A DNA stretch of 64,000 nucleotides from Ciceribacter ferrooxidans (GTDB lineage Bacteria > Pseudomonadota > Alphaproteobacteria > Rhizobiales > Rhizobiaceae), in assembly GCF_004137355.1 (NCBI RefSeq), contig NZ_SDVB01000191.1:186001-250000 (forward strand), read 5' to 3'. Below, piece by piece: positions 8,398-17,202 of the stretch; the first letter of the stretch is position 1; every line of letters begins with the position of its first letter. A program made the translations under genes and the position numbers. The notes under the pieces were generated by a model, which was given only the letters and a program-made list of their open reading frames with translations, ran no database searches and was not told the DNA's origin.

Positions 8398-10167
8398 ATG
8401 ACGATGACGATCCTCGAATTAAGCAACGTCTCGAAATCGTACGGCCACGGCAATTCCCGAAACGACGTGCTGGCGAACATCGATCTGACGGTGACGGAAG
8501 GCGAATTCATCGCCATCGTCGGCTTCTCCGGTGCCGGAAAGACCACGTTGATTTCACTTCTGGCCGGCCTCGCGAAGCCGGATACAGGAGCGGTCCTCTT
8601 CCGCGGCCGGGAAGTCACTGGCCCCGACCCCGAACGCGGCGTGGTGTTCCAGTCCTATTCGCTGATGCCCTGGCTGACGGTTGATGCCAATGTTTCGCTG
8701 GCAGTCGACAGCGTCTTCAAGGCGAAGAGCAGGGCAGAGCGTCGGAAGATCGTGTCGCACTATGTCGGAATGGTCGGCCTGGCGCATGCGAAGGATCGCA
8801 GACCTGCCGAGCTTTCCGGAGGCATGCGTCAACGCGTTGCCGTGGCGCGCGCTCTGGCGATGCAGCCCGACGTCCTGCTGATGGACGAGCCCCTTTCGGC
8901 ACTGGATGCGCTGACCCGTTCGAAGTTGCAGGACGAGTTCGCTGTGATTTCCGAACAGGAGAAGAAGACGATCATTCTCGTCACCAATGACGTCGACGAG
9001 GCAATCCTACTCGCCGACCGTATCGTTCCTCTCACACCCGGTCCGAATGCACGACTCGGTCCCAGTTTCGACGTGACTCTGCCGCGCCCGCGTGCTCGCG
9101 CCGAAATGAATTCAGACCCGGAGTTCATCCGCTTGCGCGCCGCTGTCACGGCATATCTGATGGACGTCGGCGCCGATCGCAATACGTCGGCCGGCCGCGT
9201 CATCGAGTTGCCGAACGTCGTTCCGATTACCCAGAAGCCCGGTGCGGACAAGTTGCCGGCAGCCTACGAGCGCGCCGCCCGCACCGTGGTCGAGCGCCGC
9301 TTTGTCGAGTTTTCGGAGGTCCGTAAGACCTACGCCACTCCCAAGGGTCCGCTGACGGTCGTCGACGGGTTCGACCTCAAGATCAACAAGGGCGAGTTCA
9401 TCTCGGTGATCGGCCATTCCGGCTGCGGCAAGTCGACGGTCCTTTCGATGGCAGCCGGCCTGAACTCGATTTCCGGCGGCGGCATCATTCTCGACGGCAA
9501 GGAAATCTCCGGCGCGGGGCCGGACCGGGCGGTGGTATTCCAATCCCCCTCGCTGATGCCGTGGCTGACGGCACGCGAGAATGTTGCCCTCGGTGTCGAC
9601 CGAGTCTACCCGACGGCCTCCCCGGCGGAACGCACGGACATCGTCGAATACTATCTCGAAAAGGTCGGCCTCGGCGATTCCATGCACCGTATGGCCGCGG
9701 ACCTGTCGAACGGCATGAAGCAGCGTGTCGGGATTGCCCGCGCCTTTGCCCTCTCCCCAAAGCTGCTGCTTCTCGATGAGCCATTCGGCATGCTCGACAG
9801 CCTGACGCGCTGGGAATTGCAGGAAGTGCTGATGGACGTCTGGGCCCGCACCAAGGTCACGGCCATCTGCGTGACGCACGACGTCGATGAGGCGATCCTG
9901 CTCGCCGACCGCGTGGTGATGATGTCGAACGGCCCCAACGCTCGTATCGGCAATGTGATGGACGTGCATCTACCGCGTCCGCGAAGCCGCAAGGCCCTGC
10001 TCGCCCACCGCGACTACTATGCCTATCGCGAAGAACTCATCGATTTTCTCGAAGCCTACGAGGGCGGAGCAAATCCGTCACTCGAGCGCCTCGAAACAAT
10101 CCGGCAGAAGCGCGCCGCTCGTCTCGAAGAGACCGGCGCGGCTCTTCCCAGAACTGCAGCGGAGTAA
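8398..10167 (+). CDS. nrtC: Fused tandem nitrate transporter ATPase (NrtC/NrtD in one chain)
   Basis: A 589-aa protein with two complete ABC ATPase domains. Domain 1 (about residues 4-250) has Walker [10 protein letters not shown], signature [15 protein letters not shown] and Walker [13 protein letters not shown]. Domain 2 (about 300-560) has Walker [10 protein letters not shown], signature [15 protein letters not shown] and Walker [13 protein letters not shown]. Cyanobacteria use separate NrtC (with an NrtA-like regulatory tail) and NrtD; here both ATPases are fused and no NrtA-like tail is present. The ATG at 8398 is four bases after the nrtB stop. The second signature carries LSNGM instead of LSGGQ, so the two sites may not be equivalent. 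Confidence 0.92.
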   Translation: MTMTILELSNVSKSYGHGNSRNDVLANIDLTVTEGEFIAIVGFSGAGKTTLISLLAGLAKPDTGAVLFRGREVTGPDPERGVVFQSYSLMPWLTVDANVSLAVDSVFKAKSRAERRKIVSHYVGMVGLAHAKDRRPAELSGGMRQRVAVARALAMQPDVLLMDEPLSALDALTRSKLQDEFAVISEQEKKTIILVTNDVDEAILLADRIVPLTPGPNARLGPSFDVTLPRPRARAEMNSDPEFIRLRAAVTAYLMDVGADRNTSAGRVIELPNVVPITQKPGADKLPAAYERAARTVVERRFVEFSEVRKTYATPKGPLTVVDGFDLKINKGEFISVIGHSGCGKSTVLSMAAGLNSISGGGIILDGKEISGAGPDRAVVFQSPSLMPWLTARENVALGVDRVYPTASPAERTDIVEYYLEKVGLGDSMHRMAADLSNGMKQRVGIARAFALSPKLLLLDEPFGMLDSLTRWELQEVLMDVWARTKVTAICVTHDVDEAILLADRVVMMSNGPNARIGNVMDVHLPRPRSRKALLAHRDYYAYREELIDFLEAYEGGANPSLERLETIRQKRAARLEETGAALPRTAAE

Positions 10168-10172
10168 GAACC

Positions 10173-12623
10173 ATGGCAGAAAAACTCGTCATTATCGGCA
10201 ACGGCATGGCTCCGGGCCGCATGCTGGAGCACCTGTTCGAGCAGGCGCCGGGCCGTTATCAGGTCACGATCTTCAACGCCGAGCCGCGCGTCAATTATGA
10301 CCGCATCATGCTCTCTCCGGTCCTTTCGGGTGAAAAGACCTACGAGCAGATCGTCATCCACGGCGACGGCTGGTACATCGATCACGGCATTACCCTCTAC
10401 AAGGGCCACAAGATCATCGCGATCGACCGCGCGGCGAAGACGGTGACCTCCGACCACGGCGTGACCGAGAGCTACGACAAGCTGGTGATCGCCACCGGCT
10501 CGGTGCCCTTCATCCTTCCCTTGCCGGGCAAGGATCTGCCGGGTGTTCTCACCTATCGTGACCTCGACGATGTGAACGCGATGTTGCTGGCGGCACAATC
10601 GCGTGAGAAAGCCATCGTCATCGGCGGCGGGCTGCTCGGTCTCGAGGCGGCCGCAGGTCTTGCCGAGCGCGGCATGGACGTGACCGTGCTGCACGTCATG
10701 CCGACGCTGATGGAGCGCCAGCTCGACCCGGCGGCCGGTTATCTTCTGCAGAGGGCGGTGGAAGAGCGTGGCATCAAGGTGATCTGCAAGGCGAACACCA
10801 AGGCGATCCTGGGAGAAGGCCGTGTGGAAGGCGTCGAGCTCGAAGACGGCCGTATCATTCCCGCGACCCTCGTCGTGATGGCGGTCGGGATTCGTCCGAG
10901 TGTCGGGCTTGCCAAGGATGCCGGACTTGCAATCAATCGCGGCATCGTCGTCGACGGCGGGATGAGGACCTCGGACGGCAACATCCTTGCGCTCGGGGAA
11001 TGCGCCGAGGTCGGCGGCATGGTCTACGGCCTGGTGGCGCCACTCTATGAGATGGCACGCGTAGCGGCCGCCCACCTTGCCGGTGACAGCACGCCCGCCT
11101 TCGTCCATTCGGACACGCCGACGAAACTGAAGGTGACAGGCATCGACCTCTATTCACTCGGGGACTTCGCCGACGGCGACGACCGGGAGGAGATTGTCCT
11201 GCGGGACGCCTCGGCGGGCGTCTACAAGCGGTTGGTCATCAAGGACGATCGTATCATCGGCACGGTTCTCTACGGCGACACCGGCGACGGGCCCTGGTTC
11301 AACGACCTCAAGAAGAAGGGCACCGACATTTCCGAAATGCGCGAGACCCTGATCTTTGGCCAGGCATACCAGGGGGGTGCCCCGCTGGACCCTATGGCGG
11401 CCGTTGCAGCCTTGCCGGATGATGCGGAGATCTGCGGCTGCAACGGCGTTTGCAAGGGCAAGATCGTCTCCACGATCACCGGCAAGGGCCTGACCACACT
11501 CGACGGCGTGCGCGCCCACACCAAGGCCTCGGCCTCCTGCGGCAACTGCACCGGCCTGGTCGAACAACTCATGGCGCTGACGTTGGGCGATGCCTACAAC
11601 CCCGCCGCCGTGACGCCGATGTGCGGCTGTACGGATCTCGGCCACGACGATGTCCGCCGGCTGATCAAGGCGAAGAAGCTGAAGACCATTCCGGCGGTGA
11701 TGCAGGAACTCGAGTGGAAGACCTCGTGCGGCTGCGCCAAGTGCCGCCCGGCGCTCAACTACTATCTCGTCTGTGACTGGCCGGACGAATATGCCGACGA
11801 CTATCAGTCACGCTTCGTCAACGAGCGCGTGCACGCCAACATCCAGAAGGATGGCACCTATTCGGTCGTCCCGCGCATGTGGGGCGGCGTGACGTCGTCC
11901 GGGGAGTTGCGGGCGATCGCCGACGTGGTCGACAGGTTCGAGATTCCGATGGTCAAGGTGACCGGCGGCCAGCGCATCGACATGCTGGGCGTGAAGAAGG
12001 AGGATCTTCCTGCCGTATGGGCCGAACTCGGCAAGGCGGGTTTCGTCTCGGGCCAGGCTTACGCCAAGGGCCTGCGCACGGTGAAGACCTGTGTCGGCTC
12101 GGACTGGTGCCGGTTCGGCACCCAGGATTCGACGGGTCTCGGCATCCGCATCGAGAAATTCATGTGGGGTTCCTGGACGCCCGCGAAGGTCAAGATGGCG
12201 GTCTCCGGCTGCCCGCGCAACTGCGCGGAAGCGACCTGCAAGGATGTCGGCGTGATCTGCGTCGACTCCGGCTTCGAAATCCATTTCGCCGGCGCGGCCG
12301 GACTCGACATCAAGGGCACCGAGGTTCTGGGTCTCGTGAAGACCGAGGATGAAGCGCTCGAGGTGATCGCCGCGCTCACGCAGATGTATCGCGAGCAGGC
12401 CCGGTATCTCGAGCGCATCTACAAGTGGGCGAAGCGCGTGGGTCTTGACGAAGTGCGTCGGCAGGTTCTCGACGATGTCGACAAGCGCCGCGCCTACTTC
12501 GACCGCTTCGTCTTCTCCCAGAAATTCGCGCAGGTCGACCCCTGGTCCGAGCGCGTTTCCGGCAAGGACAAGCACGAATTCCGGCCGATGGCGTTCGTCG
12601 GCTTCAGCGAGGCTGCGGAGTGA
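10173..12623 (+). CDS. nirB: NirB, assimilatory NAD(P)H nitrite reductase large subunit
   Basis: Reduces nitrite to ammonium with NAD(P)H in the cytosol; 816 aa, normal for NirB. Order of domains: FAD/NAD(P)H oxidoreductase (residues 1-400; VIIGNGMAPGRMLEHLFEQ, VIGGGLLGLEAAAGLAERGM), two BFD-like [2Fe-2S] regions (CGCNGVCKGKIVSTITGKGL with CGNCTG; CGCAKCRP), then ferredoxin-like and siroheme/[4Fe-4S] domains (VKTCVGSDWCRFGTQDS and CPRNCAEATCKDVGVICVD, supplying the four cluster cysteines). It starts five bases after the ATPase gene and therefore belongs to the same transcript. Confidence 0.97.
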   Translation: MAEKLVIIGNGMAPGRMLEHLFEQAPGRYQVTIFNAEPRVNYDRIMLSPVLSGEKTYEQIVIHGDGWYIDHGITLYKGHKIIAIDRAAKTVTSDHGVTESYDKLVIATGSVPFILPLPGKDLPGVLTYRDLDDVNAMLLAAQSREKAIVIGGGLLGLEAAAGLAERGMDVTVLHVMPTLMERQLDPAAGYLLQRAVEERGIKVICKANTKAILGEGRVEGVELEDGRIIPATLVVMAVGIRPSVGLAKDAGLAINRGIVVDGGMRTSDGNILALGECAEVGGMVYGLVAPLYEMARVAAAHLAGDSTPAFVHSDTPTKLKVTGIDLYSLGDFADGDDREEIVLRDASAGVYKRLVIKDDRIIGTVLYGDTGDGPWFNDLKKKGTDISEMRETLIFGQAYQGGAPLDPMAAVAALPDDAEICGCNGVCKGKIVSTITGKGLTTLDGVRAHTKASASCGNCTGLVEQLMALTLGDAYNPAAVTPMCGCTDLGHDDVRRLIKAKKLKTIPAVMQELEWKTSCGCAKCRPALNYYLVCDWPDEYADDYQSRFVNERVHANIQKDGTYSVVPRMWGGVTSSGELRAIADVVDRFEIPMVKVTGGQRIDMLGVKKEDLPAVWAELGKAGFVSGQAYAKGLRTVKTCVGSDWCRFGTQDSTGLGIRIEKFMWGSWTPAKVKMAVSGCPRNCAEATCKDVGVICVDSGFEIHFAGAAGLDIKGTEVLGLVKTEDEALEVIAALTQMYREQARYLERIYKWAKRVGLDEVRRQVLDDVDKRRAYFDRFVFSQKFAQVDPWSERVSGKDKHEFRPMAFVGFSEAAE

Positions 12624-12749
12624 CCACCTCCCCCTCGAGGGGGGAGGTGGCGCGGAACGCGCGGGTGGGGATGACCTTGGCGCTCGCCGCCATCACCCCA
12701 CCCCGGACCTGCGGTCCGACCCTCCCCCTCGAGGGGAGGGTAGCCATCC
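12624..12749. repeat. GC-rich palindromic intergenic mosaic element
   Basis: Between nirB and nirD lie two C-run/G-run palindromes around CTCGAG (12624-12650, arms CCACCTCCCC/GGGGAGGTGG; 12719-12741, arms ACCCTCCCC/GGGGAGGGT) and a third short hairpin at 12705-12719 (CGGACC/GGTCCG). CCTCCCC/GGGGAGG palindromes of this type are common as dispersed intergenic repeats in rhizobia and Brucella. The element sits inside an operon, so it will be transcribed and could form stable RNA structure. Family name not assigned. Confidence 0.75.
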
Positions 12750-12781
12750 CGCAAGGCTTTCAAAAAGAAGGAACCAAACCC

Positions 12782-13111
12782 ATGACCTGGATCGCTATTG
12801 GCCACATTGACGACATTCCCGTCCGCGGCGCCCGCTGCGTGAAGACACCGGAGGGCAAGATCGCCGTTTTCCGGACTGCTGAAAACGAGGTTTTCGCAAT
12901 CGACGATCATTGCCCCCACAAGGGCGGACCGCTTTCGGAGGGCATTGTCCACCGCAAGGCGGTGACCTGCCCGCTGCACAATTGGGTAATCTCGCTGGAG
13001 AACGGTCAGGCTCTCGGGGCTGACGAGGGGGCCGTGCGTACGATCCCGCTTCGCAATGACGACGGCCGGCTGTCGATTTTCCTCGAGAGCATGCTGGCGG
13101 CGGCAGAGTGA
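12782..13111 (+). CDS. nirD: NirD, nitrite reductase small subunit (Rieske-like)
   Basis: Small Rieske-fold subunit of the NirBD nitrite reductase, 109 aa. The cluster-type motifs are CPHKGGPL and CPLHNW, so both Cys-x-His pairs of a true Rieske [2Fe-2S] site are present. In many NirD proteins these ligands are lost, so this version may bind a cluster. The ATG at 12782 follows AAGAAGGAACC. It is separated from nirB by the palindromic repeat but stays in the same orientation. Confidence 0.93.
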   Translation: MTWIAIGHIDDIPVRGARCVKTPEGKIAVFRTAENEVFAIDDHCPHKGGPLSEGIVHRKAVTCPLHNWVISLENGQALGADEGAVRTIPLRNDDGRLSIFLESMLAAAE

Positions 13112-13159
13112 AGATGGCCTTCGGCGCGGCCGCCGCGCGGGCATTTCCGTGAGGAAACC

Positions 13160-15820
13160 ATGACCACTGAAACCCGTACCACTTGTCCCTATTGCGGCGT
13201 CGGCTGCGGCGTCATCGCGACGGTCGGTGACGACGGCCAGGTCAGCATCAAGGGCGATCCGGATCATCCGGCGAATTTCGGGCGGCTGTGCTCCAAGGGT
13301 TCGGCGCTCGCCGAGACTCTCGGGTCCGACGGCCGGCTTCTTTACCCTGAAGTCCGCGGCGCGCGGACCGATTGGGACGGTGCCCTCGATCTCGTCGCTG
13401 AGACCTTCCGTCGGACGGTTGCTGAGCATGGTCCGGATTCCGTCGCCTTCTACGTTTCCGGGCAGTTACTGACCGAGGACTATTACGTCGCCAACAAGCT
13501 GATGAAGGGCTTCATTGGCTCGGCGAACATCGATACGAACTCGCGCCTATGCATGGCCTCGTCCGTCGCCGGCCACCGGCGTGCCTTCGGCGCCGACGTC
13601 GTGCCCTGCAGCTACGACGACCTCGAACATGCCGACCTCGTCGTGTTGGTCGGGTCCAACACGGCCTGGTGCCATCCCGTGCTCTATCAGCGGCTTGCCG
13701 CTGCCAAGGCCGCCCGTCCCGAAATGAAGCTGGTCGTGATCGATCCCCGTCGCACTGCGACGTCCGAGATCGCAGACCTGCACCTGCCGGTGCGGGCTGA
13801 TGGCGACGTGGTGCTTTTCAACGGCCTTCTCGCGCATCTCGCCGAGACGGGCACGCTCGACCACGCCTATATCGCGGCCCACACCAACGGCTTCGGCGAG
13901 GTCCGCGCCGCTGTCAGCGGATTGTCGATTGCCGACGTGGCGCAGCAGACAGGGCTCCCGACCGTCGCGATCCGTCGCTTCTTCTCGCTGTTCGAAAGAA
14001 CGGAAAGAGTGGTGACCTGCTACAGCCAGGGGGTCAACCAGTCGTCGATCGGCACCGACAAGGTCAACACCATCATCAATTGCCACCTTGCGACGGGCCG
14101 GATCGGTCGTCCCGGAATGGGACCCTTTTCTCTCACCGGTCAACCGAACGCCATGGGCGGTCGCGAGGTCGGCGGCCTTGCAAACATGCTTGCGGCCCAC
14201 ATGGCGATCGAGAACCCGTCCGATCGCGAGCGTGTCCAGCGCTTCTGGGGCTCGCCGGTGATCGCCGACAGGCCCGGCCTCAAGGCGGTCGACATGTTCG
14301 AGGCCGTTGCGGATGGACGCATCAAGGCGCTCTGGATCATGTCCACAAATCCGGTCGTCTCGATGCCGGATGCCGATCGTGTCCGCGCGGCGATCGAAGC
14401 CTGCCCCTTCGTCGTCGTTTCCGACATCGAGAAGCGGACCGACACGACCCGCCTTGCGCACGTGCTCCTGCCGGCGGCGGGCTGGAGCGAGAAGGCCGGG
14501 ACGGTCACCAATTCGGAACGCCGGATCTCCCGGCAGAGGCCGTTCCGCCCGGCGCCCGGTGAGGCCCGGCCCGACTGGTGGCAGCTTGCCGAGATTGGGC
14601 GGCGCATGGGATTTGCAGATGCCTTCGCCTGGACCTCCCCGGACGAGATATTTGCTGAGCACGCGGCTCTCTCTGCCTTCGAGAACGACGGTGATCGCGC
14701 ATTCGACATCGGCGCCCATGCCAAAATCGAGGCCGAGGCCTACGAAGCGCTTGCGCCCTTCCAATGGCCGCAGCGCTCCGGCGAAGCTTCCGCGGAGCGC
14801 CGCTTCTTCGCGGACGGTCGGTATTTCCATCTTGATGCACGCGCCCGCTTCGTAGCCGTGCGGTCGACTGCACCATCGCGTGTCAGCGCCGATTTTCCCC
14901 TGGTCCTCAATACCGGCCGCGTCCGCGACCATTGGCACACGATGACACGGACGGGCAGGAGCGCACGATTGTCCGCCCATACCGCCGAGCCATTCGCCGA
15001 GATGCATCCGCTGGACGCCGCCGAGCACGGGATCTCCGACGCCGACCTCGTCGAGCTTTCTGGCGAGAACGGCGCGCGGGTTGTTCTCCGGGCCTTGCTT
15101 TCGGATCGCCAGACTCGTGGCTCCGTCTTCGTGCCGATGCACTGGACGGGCGAGACCGCATCCCTCGGCCGTATCGATGCTCTGGTCGCCCCGGTCACCG
15201 ATCCGGTTTCGGGGCAACCGGCGTCGAAGCATATCGCGGTCGCCGCAAGGCGCTATGCGGCTCGAGCCTACGGTTTCGCGGTCAGTGCGCGTCGGCCGGA
15301 AGGGCTGGGCACCGTCTATTGGGCGTCGGCCCGCGCCGACGGCGGTTGGCGGGTCGAGCTCGGCTTCGACGAGGCCGTCGCCGATTGGGAAAGCTGGGCG
15401 CGGCGGGTCTTCGGCATACCGGCCGAGGCCGAGATTGCGCGCTATGTCGATCTCAGGAGTGGGGACTGCCGGATCGCCTTCTTTGCGGAGGGGCGACTTC
15501 TGGCCGCGCTCTTTATCTCCGCCGAGCCTGTTGCCGTGTCTCGCAGCTGGGCGGTCTCGCAGCTCTCCTGCGCACACACCGACGCCGCCAAGCGCCCAGC
15601 GATTGTCGCCGGCCGGCCCGGTGCCGACCGGCCGGACACCGGCGCCATCGTCTGCTCCTGCTTTGCGGTCGGCGTCAACCAGATCGCCGCCGCTGCTCGC
15701 AAGGGCTGCCGCAGCGTCGAGGCGATCGGCGCGGTACTCTCTGCCGGGACGAATTGCGGCTCCTGCCGCTCTGAAATCGGAAGGATCATCGATGCCACGC
15801 AGACGCTTGCAGCAGAGTGA
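13160..15820 (+). CDS. nasA: NasA, assimilatory nitrate reductase catalytic subunit
   Basis: Molybdopterin (bis-MGD) enzyme reducing nitrate to nitrite in the cytosol; 886 aa. The N-terminal [4Fe-4S] ligands are TTCPYCGVGCGV (residues 8-19) with a distal CSKGSAL. The molybdopterin oxidoreductase domain contains NTDSRLCMASSV-like NIDTNSRLCMASSVAGHRRA, including the Cys expected to ligate Mo; the dinucleotide-binding domain contains PLVLNTGRVRDHWHTMTRTG. A C-terminal BFD-type [2Fe-2S] domain is present (IVCSCFAVGVNQI and CGSCRSEIGRIID), a feature of bacterial NasA. No separate NasB/ferredoxin reductase gene was seen, so the electron donor is not identified here. Confidence 0.95.
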   Translation: MTTETRTTCPYCGVGCGVIATVGDDGQVSIKGDPDHPANFGRLCSKGSALAETLGSDGRLLYPEVRGARTDWDGALDLVAETFRRTVAEHGPDSVAFYVSGQLLTEDYYVANKLMKGFIGSANIDTNSRLCMASSVAGHRRAFGADVVPCSYDDLEHADLVVLVGSNTAWCHPVLYQRLAAAKAARPEMKLVVIDPRRTATSEIADLHLPVRADGDVVLFNGLLAHLAETGTLDHAYIAAHTNGFGEVRAAVSGLSIADVAQQTGLPTVAIRRFFSLFERTERVVTCYSQGVNQSSIGTDKVNTIINCHLATGRIGRPGMGPFSLTGQPNAMGGREVGGLANMLAAHMAIENPSDRERVQRFWGSPVIADRPGLKAVDMFEAVADGRIKALWIMSTNPVVSMPDADRVRAAIEACPFVVVSDIEKRTDTTRLAHVLLPAAGWSEKAGTVTNSERRISRQRPFRPAPGEARPDWWQLAEIGRRMGFADAFAWTSPDEIFAEHAALSAFENDGDRAFDIGAHAKIEAEAYEALAPFQWPQRSGEASAERRFFADGRYFHLDARARFVAVRSTAPSRVSADFPLVLNTGRVRDHWHTMTRTGRSARLSAHTAEPFAEMHPLDAAEHGISDADLVELSGENGARVVLRALLSDRQTRGSVFVPMHWTGETASLGRIDALVAPVTDPVSGQPASKHIAVAARRYAARAYGFAVSARRPEGLGTVYWASARADGGWRVELGFDEAVADWESWARRVFGIPAEAEIARYVDLRSGDCRIAFFAEGRLLAALFISAEPVAVSRSWAVSQLSCAHTDAAKRPAIVAGRPGADRPDTGAIVCSCFAVGVNQIAAAARKGCRSVEAIGAVLSAGTNCGSCRSEIGRIIDATQTLAAE

Positions 15821-16925
15821 GGAAGGTTGTCGTGGCCGGATTGCGCCGCTTGCGGCGCTTCCGGTGTTCTGGGAGCTCCGCGGCAGGAGGGTCATCGTCG
15901 CCGGCGGTTCCGCGGGCGCGGCGTGGAAGGCCGAGCTCCTGGCGGCCGCCGGAGCGGAGGTACACGTTTTCGCCGATGAGGAGCAAATGAGTGAGGCGAT
16001 GCGGGAGTTGCCCGGTTCTCTTGAGCATCGACCGGCATCCCGGATCATCCATCATCCGCGTGCCTGGACGCCGGACAGCTTCGCCGGCATGGCGCTTGCA
16101 ATCGCGGACTGCGCGGACGAGACCGAGGCCGAAGCCTTCTGCCATGCCGCGGACGCGATGGGTGTTCCCGCAAATGTCATCGATCGGCCGGCCTTTTGCC
16201 GGTTCCGCTTCGGCTCGATCGTCAACCGCTCGCCGGTGATCGTCTCGATCTCGACGGACGGCGCCGCGCCGATCCTCGCGCAGGCCATCCGCCGCCGTAT
16301 CGAGACGCTGTTGCCGCTAACGCTCGGCGCCTGGACCGTCATCGCACAAAAGATCCGAGAGCGGCTCAACGAGCGCCTTCTGTCCGGACCATTGCGCCGC
16401 GTCTTCTGGGAAGGTTTCGTCGACCGTGCTCTTGCCGGCGGCAAGCCTCCGGAGGAAGGAATGGCGGCTGCGCTTCTCAACGAGGCGGACACCCTCGCCG
16501 CAGAGCCGTCCGGCGGTCATCTTGCCTTTGTCGGCGCGCATCCGTCTGATCCCGAGCTTCTCACGCTGAAGGCGGTGCGTGCCCTGCAATCCGCCGACGT
16601 CATCTTCTTCGACGACGATGTCGCCGGCGGCGTCCTGGAGCTCGCGCGGCGCGAGGCCGGACGTGTTCCCCTCGCCATGGGCCGAGGCGGCACGCCGGTG
16701 CTACCCGACGAGGCCCTCACCCTGGCTGTCGCCGGAAAACGGGTCGTGCGGCTCTGCTCGTCCGATCTGGTGGACCCGACTTGTGAGGCAGCGCAGGCGG
16801 GCTGGCTGCGGAAAAGGGGCGTGACGGTCGAGGCAATACCCGGCGTTGCGACAACGGGGCAGGAGGTCGGGTGGTTCGGCGCCAATCACAACGTCGCCTA
16901 CGGTACGCTGCAGCTCCGCGCATGA
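15792..16925 (+). CDS. cysG: Siroheme synthase-like protein with shortened methyltransferase domain
   Basis: Protein of 377 aa, whereas CysG is about 457-480. The N-terminal part (residues about 20-215) is a precorrin-2 dehydrogenase/sirohydrochlorin ferrochelatase domain (LPVFWELRGRRVIVAGGSAG, then FCRFRFGSIVNRSPVIVSIS and the helical dimerisation region). The C-terminal part resembles uroporphyrinogen III methyltransferase only for about 140 residues: GAHPSDPELLTLKAVRALQS is recognisable (family GxGPGDPELLT), but the substrate loop KGGDPFIFGRGGEE is replaced by CSSDLVDPTCEAAQ and the chain stops shortly after AIPGVATTG. The start ATG overlaps the nasA end by 29 bases. It probably supplies siroheme for NirB by oxidation/chelation only, with methylation done elsewhere (inference). 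Confidence 0.85.
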   Translation: MPRRRLQQSEEGCRGRIAPLAALPVFWELRGRRVIVAGGSAGAAWKAELLAAAGAEVHVFADEEQMSEAMRELPGSLEHRPASRIIHHPRAWTPDSFAGMALAIADCADETEAEAFCHAADAMGVPANVIDRPAFCRFRFGSIVNRSPVIVSISTDGAAPILAQAIRRRIETLLPLTLGAWTVIAQKIRERLNERLLSGPLRRVFWEGFVDRALAGGKPPEEGMAAALLNEADTLAAEPSGGHLAFVGAHPSDPELLTLKAVRALQSADVIFFDDDVAGGVLELARREAGRVPLAMGRGGTPVLPDEALTLAVAGKRVVRLCSSDLVDPTCEAAQAGWLRKRGVTVEAIPGVATTGQEVGWFGANHNVAYGTLQLRA

Positions 16926-17202
16926 GCGAGCTCGGCGCCTGGGCAATGGAGGCCGGGGCTCCGGTATAGACCTCGCCGGTCTGGTAACCGGAGCGGGGGC
17001 TGTACCTGAGATTGTTGCACCACGATGCTCCCCGGCCGTCAAACGGAATCCGCCTGCATCGTTTGCCGGCGGCAAACGGGCAAACGAGACTTTGCCGATC
17101 ATCCGTCCTGCTCGACAGCGTCGAACCTTGTCGGCCTGACCGAAAGAAGGCACGTTGCTACGCGGTTGTGTCGCCTGACAGGTTCATTTGTATTCTGCAG
17201 TC

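Noticed and set aside
12620-13111. Longer nirD reading frame starting in the palindromic repeat
   Set aside because: The first ~54 codons are repeat sequence; NirD homology and a ribosome-binding site begin at 12782.
13547-16048. Very long minus-strand open frame opposite nasA/cysG
   Set aside because: nasA and cysG are certain on the + strand; the opposite frame has no recognisable motifs.
16926-17202. Possible continuation of the CysG methyltransferase domain after the stop
   Set aside because: None of the frames shows the expected SUMT C-terminal motifs, so I treat the gene as genuinely short.
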